A program made the position numbers and the translations under genes. DNA of 54,025 nucleotides from CAYTNY01 sp964439215 (GTDB taxonomy: Bacteria; Oederibacteriota; PGYV01; CAYTNY01). Below the pieces are notes generated by a model that saw only the letters and a list, made by a program, of their open reading frames with translations, did not search any database and was not told where the DNA came from. The stretch lies in assembly GCA_964439215.1 (NCBI GenBank), contig CAYTNY010000003.1, forward strand, positions 1-54,025. The letters are read 5' to 3'. Position 1 is the stretch's first letter. Every line of letters starts with the position of its first letter. Positions 41,502 through 49,639 of the stretch are shown in pieces.

Positions 41502-42551
41502 GTGAAAACAAGCAGAGACAGAATCAAAATAGGAGTGCTCAAAGCTGATAATATAGGGGACGCGGTTTTAGCGTCCCCTTTTTTTTACGGGCTCAGGCGG
41601 CATTATAAAAACGCGGAAATAACAGGCATACTGTCTCCTGCCGGCGAGCAGGTTCTCGGAGGGCTTGGGGTGATGGACAACATTGAAATTATAGAGCCGA
41701 AATGGCTGTCGTATAAAAAAACTTTCCGCATAAAAAGGATTCTTTCTGCTTTTAAAGTTATAAGGGCCATAAACAGGAATAAATTTGATATTCTAATAGG
41801 CATGCGGTATCAGGACAGGTTGACTTCCTTTATACTCTCGCTTTCAAACGCAAAAGAGAAGATAGGATACAATACCGGAGGCATGGGATTCGGGATAACC
41901 GGAAAAATGCCTCCCCCTGAAAAAGGAATCCATGAATCCCGGAAAAATATGATGCTGCTTTATAAAGTCTGCGGAAAAATGCATAAGGGGAAATTCGGAT
42001 TCAGTATTGACGCGGCTGCTGAAGAAAATGTAAAAAAGGTGCTTGCAAAAGGAAAAATAAAAAAATTTACTGTAATTCATCCTGTGTCCGGGCATGCTTC
42101 CAAGGACTGGGGTATCGGGAATTATAAAATACTGTCAAAAATACTGGCGCGCAGAGGAAAAGTCATAATAATCGGAGGAAAAAATGATCCTCGTATAAGG
42201 GAGTTTAAAGGCAGAAATATTGTGAATTTAGCGGGGATGCTTACCATAAGAGAACTTGGGGCGCTTATAAGAAAGGCGGAATTTGTAATCGGAAATGATT
42301 CCGCGGCTGTTCATATAGCCGGCGTTTTGGACATAAAATCGCTGACTCTGTTTTCAGGTGCGGCTGACCCGAAAGAATGGGCGCCGGCGGGAAAGAATTC
42401 TTTTGTCATGTACAAAAAAGTCTCCTGCAGCGGCTGCGGCCTGCTTGAATGCGATAAAAAACACGAATGCATGGATTTTGACCCGGAAGATGTTATAAAG
42501 ACCATAAGAAATATAAGAGCAGGAAGGCAGAGAAAGAAGATGATAGAGTAA
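41502..42551 (+). CDS. Family 9 (heptosyltransferase-type) glycosyltransferase
   Basis: A 349-residue GT9 enzyme of the ADP-heptose:LPS heptosyltransferase family. The N-terminal motif is KIGVLKADNIGDAVLASPFF, then IGMRYQDRLTSFILSLSN, HPVSGHASKDWGIGNYKIL, VIGNDSAAVHIAGVL and a Cys-rich loop CSGCGLLECDKKHECM, typical for the family. It likely adds a heptose or other sugar to a core oligosaccharide. The gene starts at GTG 41502, only 28 nt after rpoD. A perfect terminator-like hairpin (41556-41586) lies in the codons for the GDAVLASPFF motif, so expression past it would depend on translation or antitermination. Confidence 0.88.
   Translation: MKTSRDRIKIGVLKADNIGDAVLASPFFYGLRRHYKNAEITGILSPAGEQVLGGLGVMDNIEIIEPKWLSYKKTFRIKRILSAFKVIRAINRNKFDILIGMRYQDRLTSFILSLSNAKEKIGYNTGGMGFGITGKMPPPEKGIHESRKNMMLLYKVCGKMHKGKFGFSIDAAAEENVKKVLAKGKIKKFTVIHPVSGHASKDWGIGNYKILSKILARRGKVIIIGGKNDPRIREFKGRNIVNLAGMLTIRELGALIRKAEFVIGNDSAAVHIAGVLDIKSLTLFSGAADPKEWAPAGKNSFVMYKKVSCSGCGLLECDKKHECMDFDPEDVIKTIRNIRAGRQRKKMIE
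41556..41586 (+). terminator. Perfect intrinsic-terminator hairpin inside the GT9 coding region
   Basis: GGGGACGC (41556-41563), loop GGTTTTA, GCGTCCCC (41571-41578), then eight T (41579-41586). This is a textbook Rho-independent terminator and would end the rpsU-dnaG-rpoD transcript, but it lies 54 nt inside the GT9 reading frame, over conserved codons. Confidence 0.75.
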
Positions 42552-42578
42552 AGGGTGCTTGGGATATAGATTAAGTAA

Positions 42579-42605
42579 AAAACATATAAAATTTGTTTAT
42601 GTTTT
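42579..42605 (+). terminator. AT-rich hairpin after the GT9 gene
   Basis: AAAACATA (42579-42586) and TATGTTTT (42598-42605) form an 8-bp AT-rich stem with an 11-nt loop, followed by a T-rich stretch. It is a weak terminator candidate in the 180-nt gap 42552-42731, where I see no gene and no clear promoter. Confidence 0.35.
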
Positions 42606-42731
42606 GATTTTTGTTTCCCGGTTTATTAATTTTTTTATCTCTGGTGTTGTTTTTTAGGGGATAAATTCATTCTTATTTTATTCTTTGCTTTATGCTAAAA
42701 TACTTTAACTTATTTATTATCAGGGAGTGTT

Positions 42732-43616
42732 ATGTCTAAGACGGCTTTGAAACAAAAAGCAATTTATGACGGAGAAAATAAAGAATATGTACCTGTATAT
42801 GCCAACAGGAAAGAGTGGAAGACAGCTGTTCAATCATATATTGCGCGCGCTGAAAATAAAATGCTGGGTACTTCTTTAAAAGCTGTTCGTAATATTAAAG
42901 AAATAGAAAAACTTTCCCTGAAAAAAGGGGAAAAAGTTCTTGATGCGGGATGCGGGGGCGGCATACTTATAAACCAGCTGCGCGCTGCTTACGCTATAAA
43001 AGGATACGGAGTTGATATTTCTTCTTTGGCTGTAAGGAGGGCAAAAGAAAGCGGCTATAAAGACATAATATACCGGAACGCAGAGCTTGAACAACTTCCG
43101 TTTAGATCCGGTGTTTTTGATGTTATAGTTTCTTTTGACGTGCTGGAGCATATTGAAAATAAGGAAAAGGTTTTAAAGGAATTTTTCAGGGTTTTAAAGC
43201 CCGGCGGCAGGATGCTTTTGTATGTGATATCAAAAAGAGACCTTTTTACCTGGCACTGGTTTTTAAGAATAATTACATTCAAAAGAGCGGGAAATGACAC
43301 CGAAGGCGGACATTTCAGGGAGCTTTTTGCGGATCCGCGGGAAATAAAAAAAATAATCAGCAGAAATCACGCCGCAGAATGCAGAATATCCTATTTTCAT
43401 TCTTTTTTTACGTTGCTAATAGATGAAGTCTTGTTTAAAATAGTGAATAAAAGGAAAAAAGGCACGAACCGCCGCGCGGCGGCCCGCGTTCCGGATTCAA
43501 AAAAAAGTTTTATTTATAAAATTCTTTATTTTATGCATCCTGTTTTTGAATTGGCGGATTTTCCCTGGAAAGCAGCGGGGCTGAGCAATGGTTTTTTTAT
43601 AAAGATAAAAAAATAA
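42732..43616 (+). CDS. SAM-dependent methyltransferase (class I)
   Basis: A 294-residue Rossmann-fold methyltransferase. Motif I is KVLDAGCGGGILINQLR (about 70-86), motif II GYGVDISSLAVRRAKE, with RNAELEQLPFRSGVFDVIVSFDVLEHIEN as the motif IV region and VLKPGGRMLLYV as motif post-I/VI. An N-terminal helix region of about 60 residues and a C-terminal basic tail may bind membrane or substrate. It lies at the head of a glycan gene cluster and may methylate a sugar or lipid intermediate; the substrate is unknown. GGGAG precedes the ATG. Confidence 0.85.
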   Translation: MSKTALKQKAIYDGENKEYVPVYANRKEWKTAVQSYIARAENKMLGTSLKAVRNIKEIEKLSLKKGEKVLDAGCGGGILINQLRAAYAIKGYGVDISSLAVRRAKESGYKDIIYRNAELEQLPFRSGVFDVIVSFDVLEHIENKEKVLKEFFRVLKPGGRMLLYVISKRDLFTWHWFLRIITFKRAGNDTEGGHFRELFADPREIKKIISRNHAAECRISYFHSFFTLLIDEVLFKIVNKRKKGTNRRAAARVPDSKKSFIYKILYFMHPVFELADFPWKAAGLSNGFFIKIKK

Positions 43617-43635
43617 GATATCCGAAAGGAAGCAA

Positions 43636-44400
43636 ATGGAACAGGAAAATAAAAGACAGCAGTGGGAGCAAACGCAGCTGCAGTGGTCAGACAGGGATTT
43701 TCTGGAAAACAAAGCAAATGCACTTATGAAAAAAAGATGGAAAAGGCTTGAATTAACAGCTGCTTCCATGATAGAAAAAGAAGATGTAAAAAACAATGAA
43801 CTTGTGAAAGTTCTTGATATAGGCGCCGGAAGAGGCGAGTTTTACAGATGCATAAAGGATATTGTACGGCAGTATACCGGTGTTGAGCCTTCCGCGGAAA
43901 TGCTTGAAAATGAAATATTTGAAGATGATTTTATAATGCTTAAGGGCAGCGGCGAAACCATGGAATTCAGGGAAGAATTCAATATATGTATTATAAAAGA
44001 AGTTCTTGATCATTGCTATGATCCTGTAAAAGTTATTGAGAACAGCCGGCAGGCGCTGAAACCCGGCGGGCTTATTATAATAAGCCTGACAAACAGCAGT
44101 GCTTATTATAAATTACTATTTAAAAAAAAGGCGAAACAGCTTGAAAAAGAACACAGGGATCATCTTTTTAATTTTAATCCCGAAGAAATAAAAAAAATTT
44201 TATCGGATGCGGGATTTGAAGAAATAATGATAAAATCTGTTAATTATCTCAGAATGCCTTATTTTGCGGAGGAAATTACAGGCAAGTTCCCCGAAAAAAC
44301 GGTATTTGCGCTGCTTGATATTACAGATGCGGCGGGCAGAATGTTCATGAACGGAAAAGGCGGCAGTTTTATTGTGTCGGGCAGAAAACCGGAAAAATAA
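43636..44400 (+). CDS. SAM-dependent methyltransferase (class I), second
   Basis: A 254-residue class I methyltransferase. Motif I KVLDIGAGRGEFYRCIKDI (about 57-75), YTGVEPSAEMLENEIF, LKGSGETMEFREEFNICIIKEVLDHCYDPVKVIE and LKPGGLIIISLTNS. It has only weak resemblance to its upstream neighbour outside these motifs, so a recent duplication is unlikely. The RLNRMP-type region in the C-terminal third (KSVNYLRMPYFAEEI) is unrecognised. AGGAAG 5-6 nt upstream of the ATG. Substrate unknown; glycan context. Confidence 0.85.
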   Translation: MEQENKRQQWEQTQLQWSDRDFLENKANALMKKRWKRLELTAASMIEKEDVKNNELVKVLDIGAGRGEFYRCIKDIVRQYTGVEPSAEMLENEIFEDDFIMLKGSGETMEFREEFNICIIKEVLDHCYDPVKVIENSRQALKPGGLIIISLTNSSAYYKLLFKKKAKQLEKEHRDHLFNFNPEEIKKILSDAGFEEIMIKSVNYLRMPYFAEEITGKFPEKTVFALLDITDAAGRMFMNGKGGSFIVSGRKPEK

Positions 44401-44425
44401 AAACTGAAAAAACGGAGCAACGAAA

Positions 44426-45574
44426 ATGATTATAGGAATAGACGGAAGAATAATATACAAGCGCGGTGTGGGGAGATATATAGCAAATCTTATAAAACGT
44501 CTTTTGGAAACTGACAAAAAAAACCGCTATATAATTTATCTTGATAAAAATTCCTCGCTGAATGAAATTATAAGGGCTAAAAACGTAAAGTTCAGAAGAC
44601 TTTTTACCTCAAATGCTTTTTATTATGAGCAGTTTCTTCTTCCTTTGGCCGCCGCAGGGGATAAGGTTGATGTTCTTCATGGAACAGACAATACACTGCC
44701 GTGTCTGTTTCCGATGAAATGCAGAAAGGCTGTTACAATACATGATGCAATGCATATACGCCCGCTAAAAAAAGTTATTGCAAAACCCACCATAAAACAA
44801 AGAATGACGGATATATACAATAAAATATTTATTCCTATGTCAGCAAGAAAAGCGGATGCTGTGATAACGGTCTCGGATTATTCAAAAAGCGATATTGTTA
44901 AATATATAGGGGTTAATGAGGATAAAGTGTTCAGCATAAAGGAAGGCATTGATCCTAAATATAAAATTGTATCGTCGGAAAAAAAGATAAACCGGGTAAA
45001 AGAAAAATACGGAATAACAAAAAAGTATATTTTTATGAGCGCCGCATCTGACACCAGAAAAAACACAATAAGGTCGCTGGAAGCTTTTAATATATTCAAC
45101 AATCTTACGGAATATTCCTATCAGCTTGTAATTACATCAATCGGCGGCAAAGAAATGGCCACAACAAATGTCATGAAAAAGATCAGGGAACTTAACCTGG
45201 AAAAATATATTGTCATAACTGGATATGTATCCGATGACGACATGATCCTGCTTTATAACGGTGCGTTTATGTTTCTTTTTCCGTCTATCTGGGAAGGTTT
45301 CGGGCTCCAGATACTGGAAGCATTTGCATGCGGGACCCCTGTTGTAACATCCGATAATACATCGCTAAAAGAAATCGCAGGCAGCGCCGCGGAATTCATA
45401 GATCCTTTTTCGGTTGAAGATATAGTTGGAGGTATGATGGCAATACATAAGAGTGCGGCTAAGAGAAAGTCGCTTGTAAAAAAAGGAGCTGAAAGGGTAT
45501 CCGGATTTTCCTGGAAAACAACGGCTCAACAGACTCTCCGGGTATATGAGGAGATCACAGGCAGGGAAAAATGA
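44426..45574 (+). CDS. Family 4 glycosyltransferase
   Basis: A 382-residue GT-B glycosyltransferase. Seen: GIDGRIIYKRGVGRYIANL (N-terminal Gly-rich loop), HGTDNTLPCLFP, KAVTIHDAMHIRPL, ADAVITVSDYSKSDIVKYIGV, and the donor half with MSAASDTRKNTIRSLEAF, ITGYVSDDDMILLYNGAFMFLFPSIWEGFGLQILEAFACG split across the E-x7-E motif, and SDNTSLKEIAGSAAEFIDP. The WEGFG-x3-LEA signature marks retaining GT4 enzymes using nucleotide sugars at the inner membrane. GGAG before the ATG; ATGA overlap with the following GT-C gene. Confidence 0.9.
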   Translation: MIIGIDGRIIYKRGVGRYIANLIKRLLETDKKNRYIIYLDKNSSLNEIIRAKNVKFRRLFTSNAFYYEQFLLPLAAAGDKVDVLHGTDNTLPCLFPMKCRKAVTIHDAMHIRPLKKVIAKPTIKQRMTDIYNKIFIPMSARKADAVITVSDYSKSDIVKYIGVNEDKVFSIKEGIDPKYKIVSSEKKINRVKEKYGITKKYIFMSAASDTRKNTIRSLEAFNIFNNLTEYSYQLVITSIGGKEMATTNVMKKIRELNLEKYIVITGYVSDDDMILLYNGAFMFLFPSIWEGFGLQILEAFACGTPVVTSDNTSLKEIAGSAAEFIDPFSVEDIVGGMMAIHKSAAKRKSLVKKGAERVSGFSWKTTAQQTLRVYEEITGREK

Positions 45575-47181
45575 AACCTTATTCTTCGGGGAAAAAACCG
45601 CCGGTTTATTATATATTTTTATTTTTTCTGGGCGGTATAATTTTAAGAGGGGCGGGTCTGGCGTCCCAAAGTGTATGGATAGATGAATTCTGCACCGCTA
45701 AATTTGCGGGAAGGGATTCTGTTTTTTTTGTTTTCTGGGAAATCTACGCAAGGGATATGCATCCTCCAACATGGTATCTACTTAATCATTTTATGGGCAA
45801 ATTGTTTGGTTTTTCCGAACTTACAATAAGAATTCTTCCTTTTATATTCAGTATTGTCTGTATGGCGGTTTTTTACAGGCTGACAAGGGTATTTTTTTCC
45901 GAAAAAATAAGTCTTGCGGCGTTCTTTCTTTTTGCATTTAATCCTTATCAGATATATTATGCCCAGGAAGCAAGAATGTACACAATGTTCTTAATGACAT
46001 CTTTATTTATAATGTATTATTTTCTGATGTCATTGAAATATAATACGTTTCTAAAAGGTGCGTTTACTTTCTGGGCGGTTGCAGGTATTTATACGCACAG
46101 TTATACGGTTTTTATAATACTTATACTTAATGGGGTCCTGTTTTTGAAATACAGGGAAGAAATAAGAATAAAAGAATGGATGAAGTCTATGGCGGTAATT
46201 CTGCTGTCTGCCCTGCCTCTGTTTCCTTTGTTTTTAAAAGGCGCCGCGGGGGATCAATATTCTCACAACGTAGGCATGCTGTTTGCTCCGGTTTATACAC
46301 TGAAAAATTTTATTTTTGGAATAACAATGCCTTTTAACTGGATAAGTTTGACCGCTTTAATCGGGGTTCTTTATTTTATTATGCTTGGTATATTTACATA
46401 CGGAAAAAATATCCGAAAAGCAGTAAATGTAACCGCCATAACAGCAGGCGTATTTATGTTTTTTCCCTGGATTATATCCATTTTAAATAAACCGGTTTAT
46501 TCTGACAGGACTTTTATACTTGTATCTGCAATAGTTATTCTTCTTTTAGGGGCCGGTATATCGTATCTGTCAAAGCCCGCGGCAGCCGGGGTGCTTTTGA
46601 TAATAAGCTGTTTTTATGCGGTATCGCTTTATAATTATTATTTTAATCCGGAGTATCAAAAAACAGATTATGCCGTTCAGTTTGAATTTATAAAAGATAA
46701 TTTTAAGGAAGGGGATATTATAGTGCATTCCCACGTAAATTCATATGCCGCGTATGAATTTTACAACAGTTTAAAATATAAAACAGAATTTGAAAACAGG
46801 CTGCTGAATGAAATACCGGAATTCCGCGGAAGCGGCATGAGAATGAAGATAAGGGAAATCTGGAGAACTTTCAGGGAAAAAATATTAAAAGAAAAACTGA
46901 ATCTGGATATCTATGCAGGTTATGACAGAAATGCACTTCCCGGGGCAGAGGCGGAAAAAATAATGAAAAACTATGACCGTGTGTGGTTTGTGCGGGATAA
47001 TAAAAAAGGTATAAAACAGGTATGGCTGCCGCTTGGAAATGTCTGGAACTCTTCATATGAAGAAATAGGGCTGCCCGAACCTGTTGATATAAAAACAATA
47101 AAGTGGGTTAAAAAATATTTTAAAACCGCCGAAGAATACGGATATTTAGGAAATAAAGTATATCTGCTGGAAAGAAAATGA
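45571..47181 (+). CDS. GT39/ArnT-like GT-C membrane glycosyltransferase
   Basis: A 536-residue polytopic membrane protein. The first membrane helix is followed by SQSVWIDEFCTAKFAGR, with the acidic loop motif of GT-C enzymes, then MHPPTWYLLNHFMGKLFG, SELTIRILPFIFSI and YYAQEARMYTMFLM. These match the PMT/GT83-like glycosyltransferase_RgtA/B group, which transfers sugars from polyprenyl phosphate on the periplasmic face. About 10-11 membrane helices precede a soluble C-terminal domain of about 170 residues. ATGA overlaps at both ends join it to GT4 upstream and the next GT-C gene downstream. Confidence 0.82.
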   Translation: MKPYSSGKKPPVYYIFLFFLGGIILRGAGLASQSVWIDEFCTAKFAGRDSVFFVFWEIYARDMHPPTWYLLNHFMGKLFGFSELTIRILPFIFSIVCMAVFYRLTRVFFSEKISLAAFFLFAFNPYQIYYAQEARMYTMFLMTSLFIMYYFLMSLKYNTFLKGAFTFWAVAGIYTHSYTVFIILILNGVLFLKYREEIRIKEWMKSMAVILLSALPLFPLFLKGAAGDQYSHNVGMLFAPVYTLKNFIFGITMPFNWISLTALIGVLYFIMLGIFTYGKNIRKAVNVTAITAGVFMFFPWIISILNKPVYSDRTFILVSAIVILLLGAGISYLSKPAAAGVLLIISCFYAVSLYNYYFNPEYQKTDYAVQFEFIKDNFKEGDIIVHSHVNSYAAYEFYNSLKYKTEFENRLLNEIPEFRGSGMRMKIREIWRTFREKILKEKLNLDIYAGYDRNALPGAEAEKIMKNYDRVWFVRDNKKGIKQVWLPLGNVWNSSYEEIGLPEPVDIKTIKWVKKYFKTAEEYGYLGNKVYLLERK

Positions 47182-48869
47182 AGCATATATGTTTCATTTC
47201 AGGATACTGCATATATTTTTTAACTTTTTTGTTTTCCGGTGAAAAATTGATCTATCCGCTGTATACAGCGCCGTTTGTAATATACGCGGTTTTAGCCGGT
47301 TTTTCACTGATGCATTCAAGGATAATGCGCTCGGATTTTTTAAAATCAATGCGCTTTTTTGAACCGGCGCTGTATATTTTTATTCTTCTTATAGGAACGC
47401 CGTTTTTTTTAAATGCAAGTCTGCCGGAGCCCCATAATTTTGCATTGAGAAAACTGGAATTATTTCTGGGAATGATATATGCTTGTTTTATTGCTGTTTT
47501 AATAATACGAACAGTAAGAAGTTTTTTAAAGGAAAAAATTTTTGAAACCGAAGACCTGAGCCGCGTTTTTAAGATGATCGTTGTTTTTTTTGCGGCAGTA
47601 TATATATCCATGTCAATGTGGTTTAATTACGCAAATCAGCCGACGGGTGATGAGCCGATATATCTTATGGTCTCGCACAGTATTTTATATGATTTTGATC
47701 TTGATCTTAAAAACAATTATGAACATAAAGATTATTCCCGTTTTTATAAGAAAGAACTTGAATCTCATGAACTGTCAATAAACGGCAGGATTATATCTTA
47801 TCACCCTGTCTGGTTCTCTGTTATTATAGCGCCGTTTTATCTGATATTGTTAAGATTGGGGGTTACATTATTTATTAATATTGCCGCGGCTTTTTTGTGC
47901 GGGTTTATATTTCTTTTTCTTGAAAAAAGCGGAATAAAAAGAAAAAACAGTATAGTTACAGCGGGAATAACCGGTTTATCAATGCCTGTTTTCATGTATT
48001 TTAATCAGATTACAACAGAAGTAATAAGCGCAGTGCTTATTACCGGTGCATTGACGCAGATCATATATTATAAAAAAAGATGGCTCCCGGGCGGATTTGC
48101 TTGTTTTATGGTTTTTTTAATGCATCTGAGAAATATCCCCGTTATTGCAGCCATAATTATAATTGCCTTTATAGAATACAGAAAAGAAATAATTACTTTT
48201 GTGAAATACGCTGCGCTGCAGGCCGGCGGTGCGGTGATACTTTTTCTCGGAAATTATTTTATTTATGGTGTTTTGGTTCCCAGGCAGTCAAAAGAGGAAA
48301 TACCTGTGGACCGGGCGTTTACTTTTAATTCAGACGGTTTTTTGGGGCTTTTTCTGGATCAGGAATTTGGAATTTTATTTTACACCCCGGTTTTTTCAGT
48401 GATCTTTGCAGGATTATTTTTTATGCATAGCCGTGATAAAAAACTTTTTTATTATATGCTTTTGATATTTTTGCCTGTATATATTATGTCCGCCATGTGG
48501 TTTGAATGGCGGGGCGGCGGCGGGTCATCACCGCGTTTTTTTGTGCCGGTGATACTGTTTTTTTCGGTATCTGCGGCGTTTGCTGTTGATAAATTAAAAT
48601 CCATAAGGGCAAGGAATGTCTTTTACACACTTGCGGGGGCAGGCCTGGCAGTCTCGTTTGTAATATCACTTGTGCCGTGGTTCAGATGGAATAAAGGGAA
48701 GGGGGAAAACTGGATACTCGGGTTTATATCAAAATTTATAAATGTTGATATAACAGTTTTATTTCCGGCATTATGGGGCGGGGGATCTTCTGCAGCTGTT
48801 ATAATATGGATATTTATGCTGATTTTTGTAAATATATATATGATCTCGGCGGACAGGCACCGGATTTAA
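47178..48869 (+). CDS. Polytopic GT-C-type glycosyltransferase-like protein, paralogue of the 8-kb gene
   Basis: A 563-residue protein with about 12 hydrophobic helices. Shared with the protein at 8134-9972, in the same order: NQPTGDEPIYLMVS (PTGDEP), YHPVWFSVIIAPFYLILLRLG, DQEFGILFYTPVFS and FEWRGGGGSSPRFFVPVI. The acidic DE pair lies in the first large loop, as in GT-C catalytic loops. It starts by ATGA overlap with the GT39-like gene and ends the glycan run before a DtxR-type regulator. Sugar and acceptor unknown. Confidence 0.65.
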   Translation: MKHICFISGYCIYFLTFLFSGEKLIYPLYTAPFVIYAVLAGFSLMHSRIMRSDFLKSMRFFEPALYIFILLIGTPFFLNASLPEPHNFALRKLELFLGMIYACFIAVLIIRTVRSFLKEKIFETEDLSRVFKMIVVFFAAVYISMSMWFNYANQPTGDEPIYLMVSHSILYDFDLDLKNNYEHKDYSRFYKKELESHELSINGRIISYHPVWFSVIIAPFYLILLRLGVTLFINIAAAFLCGFIFLFLEKSGIKRKNSIVTAGITGLSMPVFMYFNQITTEVISAVLITGALTQIIYYKKRWLPGGFACFMVFLMHLRNIPVIAAIIIIAFIEYRKEIITFVKYAALQAGGAVILFLGNYFIYGVLVPRQSKEEIPVDRAFTFNSDGFLGLFLDQEFGILFYTPVFSVIFAGLFFMHSRDKKLFYYMLLIFLPVYIMSAMWFEWRGGGGSSPRFFVPVILFFSVSAAFAVDKLKSIRARNVFYTLAGAGLAVSFVISLVPWFRWNKGKGENWILGFISKFINVDITVLFPALWGGGSSAAVIIWIFMLIFVNIYMISADRHRI

Positions 48870-48895
48870 AAATTCCGAAAAGGGCATATGAAATA

Positions 48896-48924
48896 TTGAC
48901 AATAAAAGAAAAGGTTAGTATAAT
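48896..48924 (+). promoter_or_regulatory. Perfect consensus promoter of the DtxR/FeoA pair
   Basis: TTGACA (48896-48901), exactly 17 nt, TATAAT (48919-48924). The sequence GGTTAG overlaps the -10 start and a second TTAG follows at 48933-48936, which could be part of a metal-regulator operator, but no clean palindrome is visible. Confidence 0.8.
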
Positions 48925-48963
48925 TAAAATAAGTTAGAAGAGTATAACAAAGGCGGTATAATT

Positions 48964-49431
48964 ATGAACGGGAAAAATTTAACACCCGCAATGGAAGATT
49001 ATATAGAAACAATATATCTGCTTGAACAAAAGAATAAAGTTGCAAGGGTATCTGAAATCGGCAGGTCAATGAAAGTAAGAAAAGCGAGTGTTGTTTCCGC
49101 GGTTTCAAATCTCCGGAAGCAGGATCTTATAAACCATGAAAAATATGGTTTTATTACTCTGACACAGGCCGGCAGGGAAACCGCAGAAACAGTTTATAAA
49201 AAACATAAAATAATACTGGAATTTCTTGAAAATATTTTAAAAGTTGAGCCGGAAAAAGCTATTGAAGAGGCGTGTAAAATAGAGCATGTACTCAGCGGCA
49301 ATACAGTAGATAAACTCAGTGTTTTTTTAGAGCAGTTTAAAACAGTGGAAAAAAACGAGACTAAAAATGAAAATACTAAAAACAGGAAAGTGAAAAAAAA
49401 TGCAGCCTCAAAAAAGAAAGTTTCTAAGTGA
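48964..49431 (+). CDS. DtxR/MntR-family metal-dependent transcription regulator
   Basis: A 155-residue regulator. The N-terminal winged helix is LTPAMEDYIETIYLLEQKN, with KVARVSEIGRSMKVRKASVVSAVSNLRKQ as the DNA-reading part. The dimer/metal domain contains HKIILEFLENIL and EEACKIEHVLS, where Glu and His occupy MntR metal-ligand positions. The C-terminal 30 residues are Lys/Asn-rich and unstructured, and there is no SH3-like domain as in DtxR, so it is MntR-like in size. It probably senses Mn or Fe. It overlaps feoA by 32 nt and has a strong promoter of its own. Confidence 0.85.
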   Translation: MNGKNLTPAMEDYIETIYLLEQKNKVARVSEIGRSMKVRKASVVSAVSNLRKQDLINHEKYGFITLTQAGRETAETVYKKHKIILEFLENILKVEPEKAIEEACKIEHVLSGNTVDKLSVFLEQFKTVEKNETKNENTKNRKVKKNAASKKKVSK

Positions 49432-49639
49432 CATAAAAAAGGGAACCGCCGTAAAAGTGGCCGGAGTACACGGCGGAAGATCCATGGTGCACAGACTGAA
49501 TACAATGGGGATAATACCGGGAACCGATATAAAGATCGTACATGAATCAAAGGGCCCCGTAATAATAGAAGCCAGAGGTTCAAGAATAGCGCTTGGGAGG
49601 GGGATGGTATCAAAAATAGAGGTTGAAACAGGGGATTAA
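49400..49639 (+). CDS. feoA: FeoA-type SH3-like protein
   Basis: A 79-residue FeoA domain: GTAVKVAGVHGGRSMVHRLN, MGIIPGTDIKIVHESKGPVIIEARGSRIALGRGMVSKIEVE. FeoA is the small cytosolic partner of the ferrous-iron transporter FeoB. Here no feoB follows; the next gene is on the opposite strand and shares its stop region. Since DtxR has a C-terminal SH3-like domain of the FeoA type and this regulator lacks it, the overlapping feoA may supply that domain in trans (inference). The ATG lies inside the regulator gene. Confidence 0.85.
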   Translation: MQPQKRKFLSDIKKGTAVKVAGVHGGRSMVHRLNTMGIIPGTDIKIVHESKGPVIIEARGSRIALGRGMVSKIEVETGD

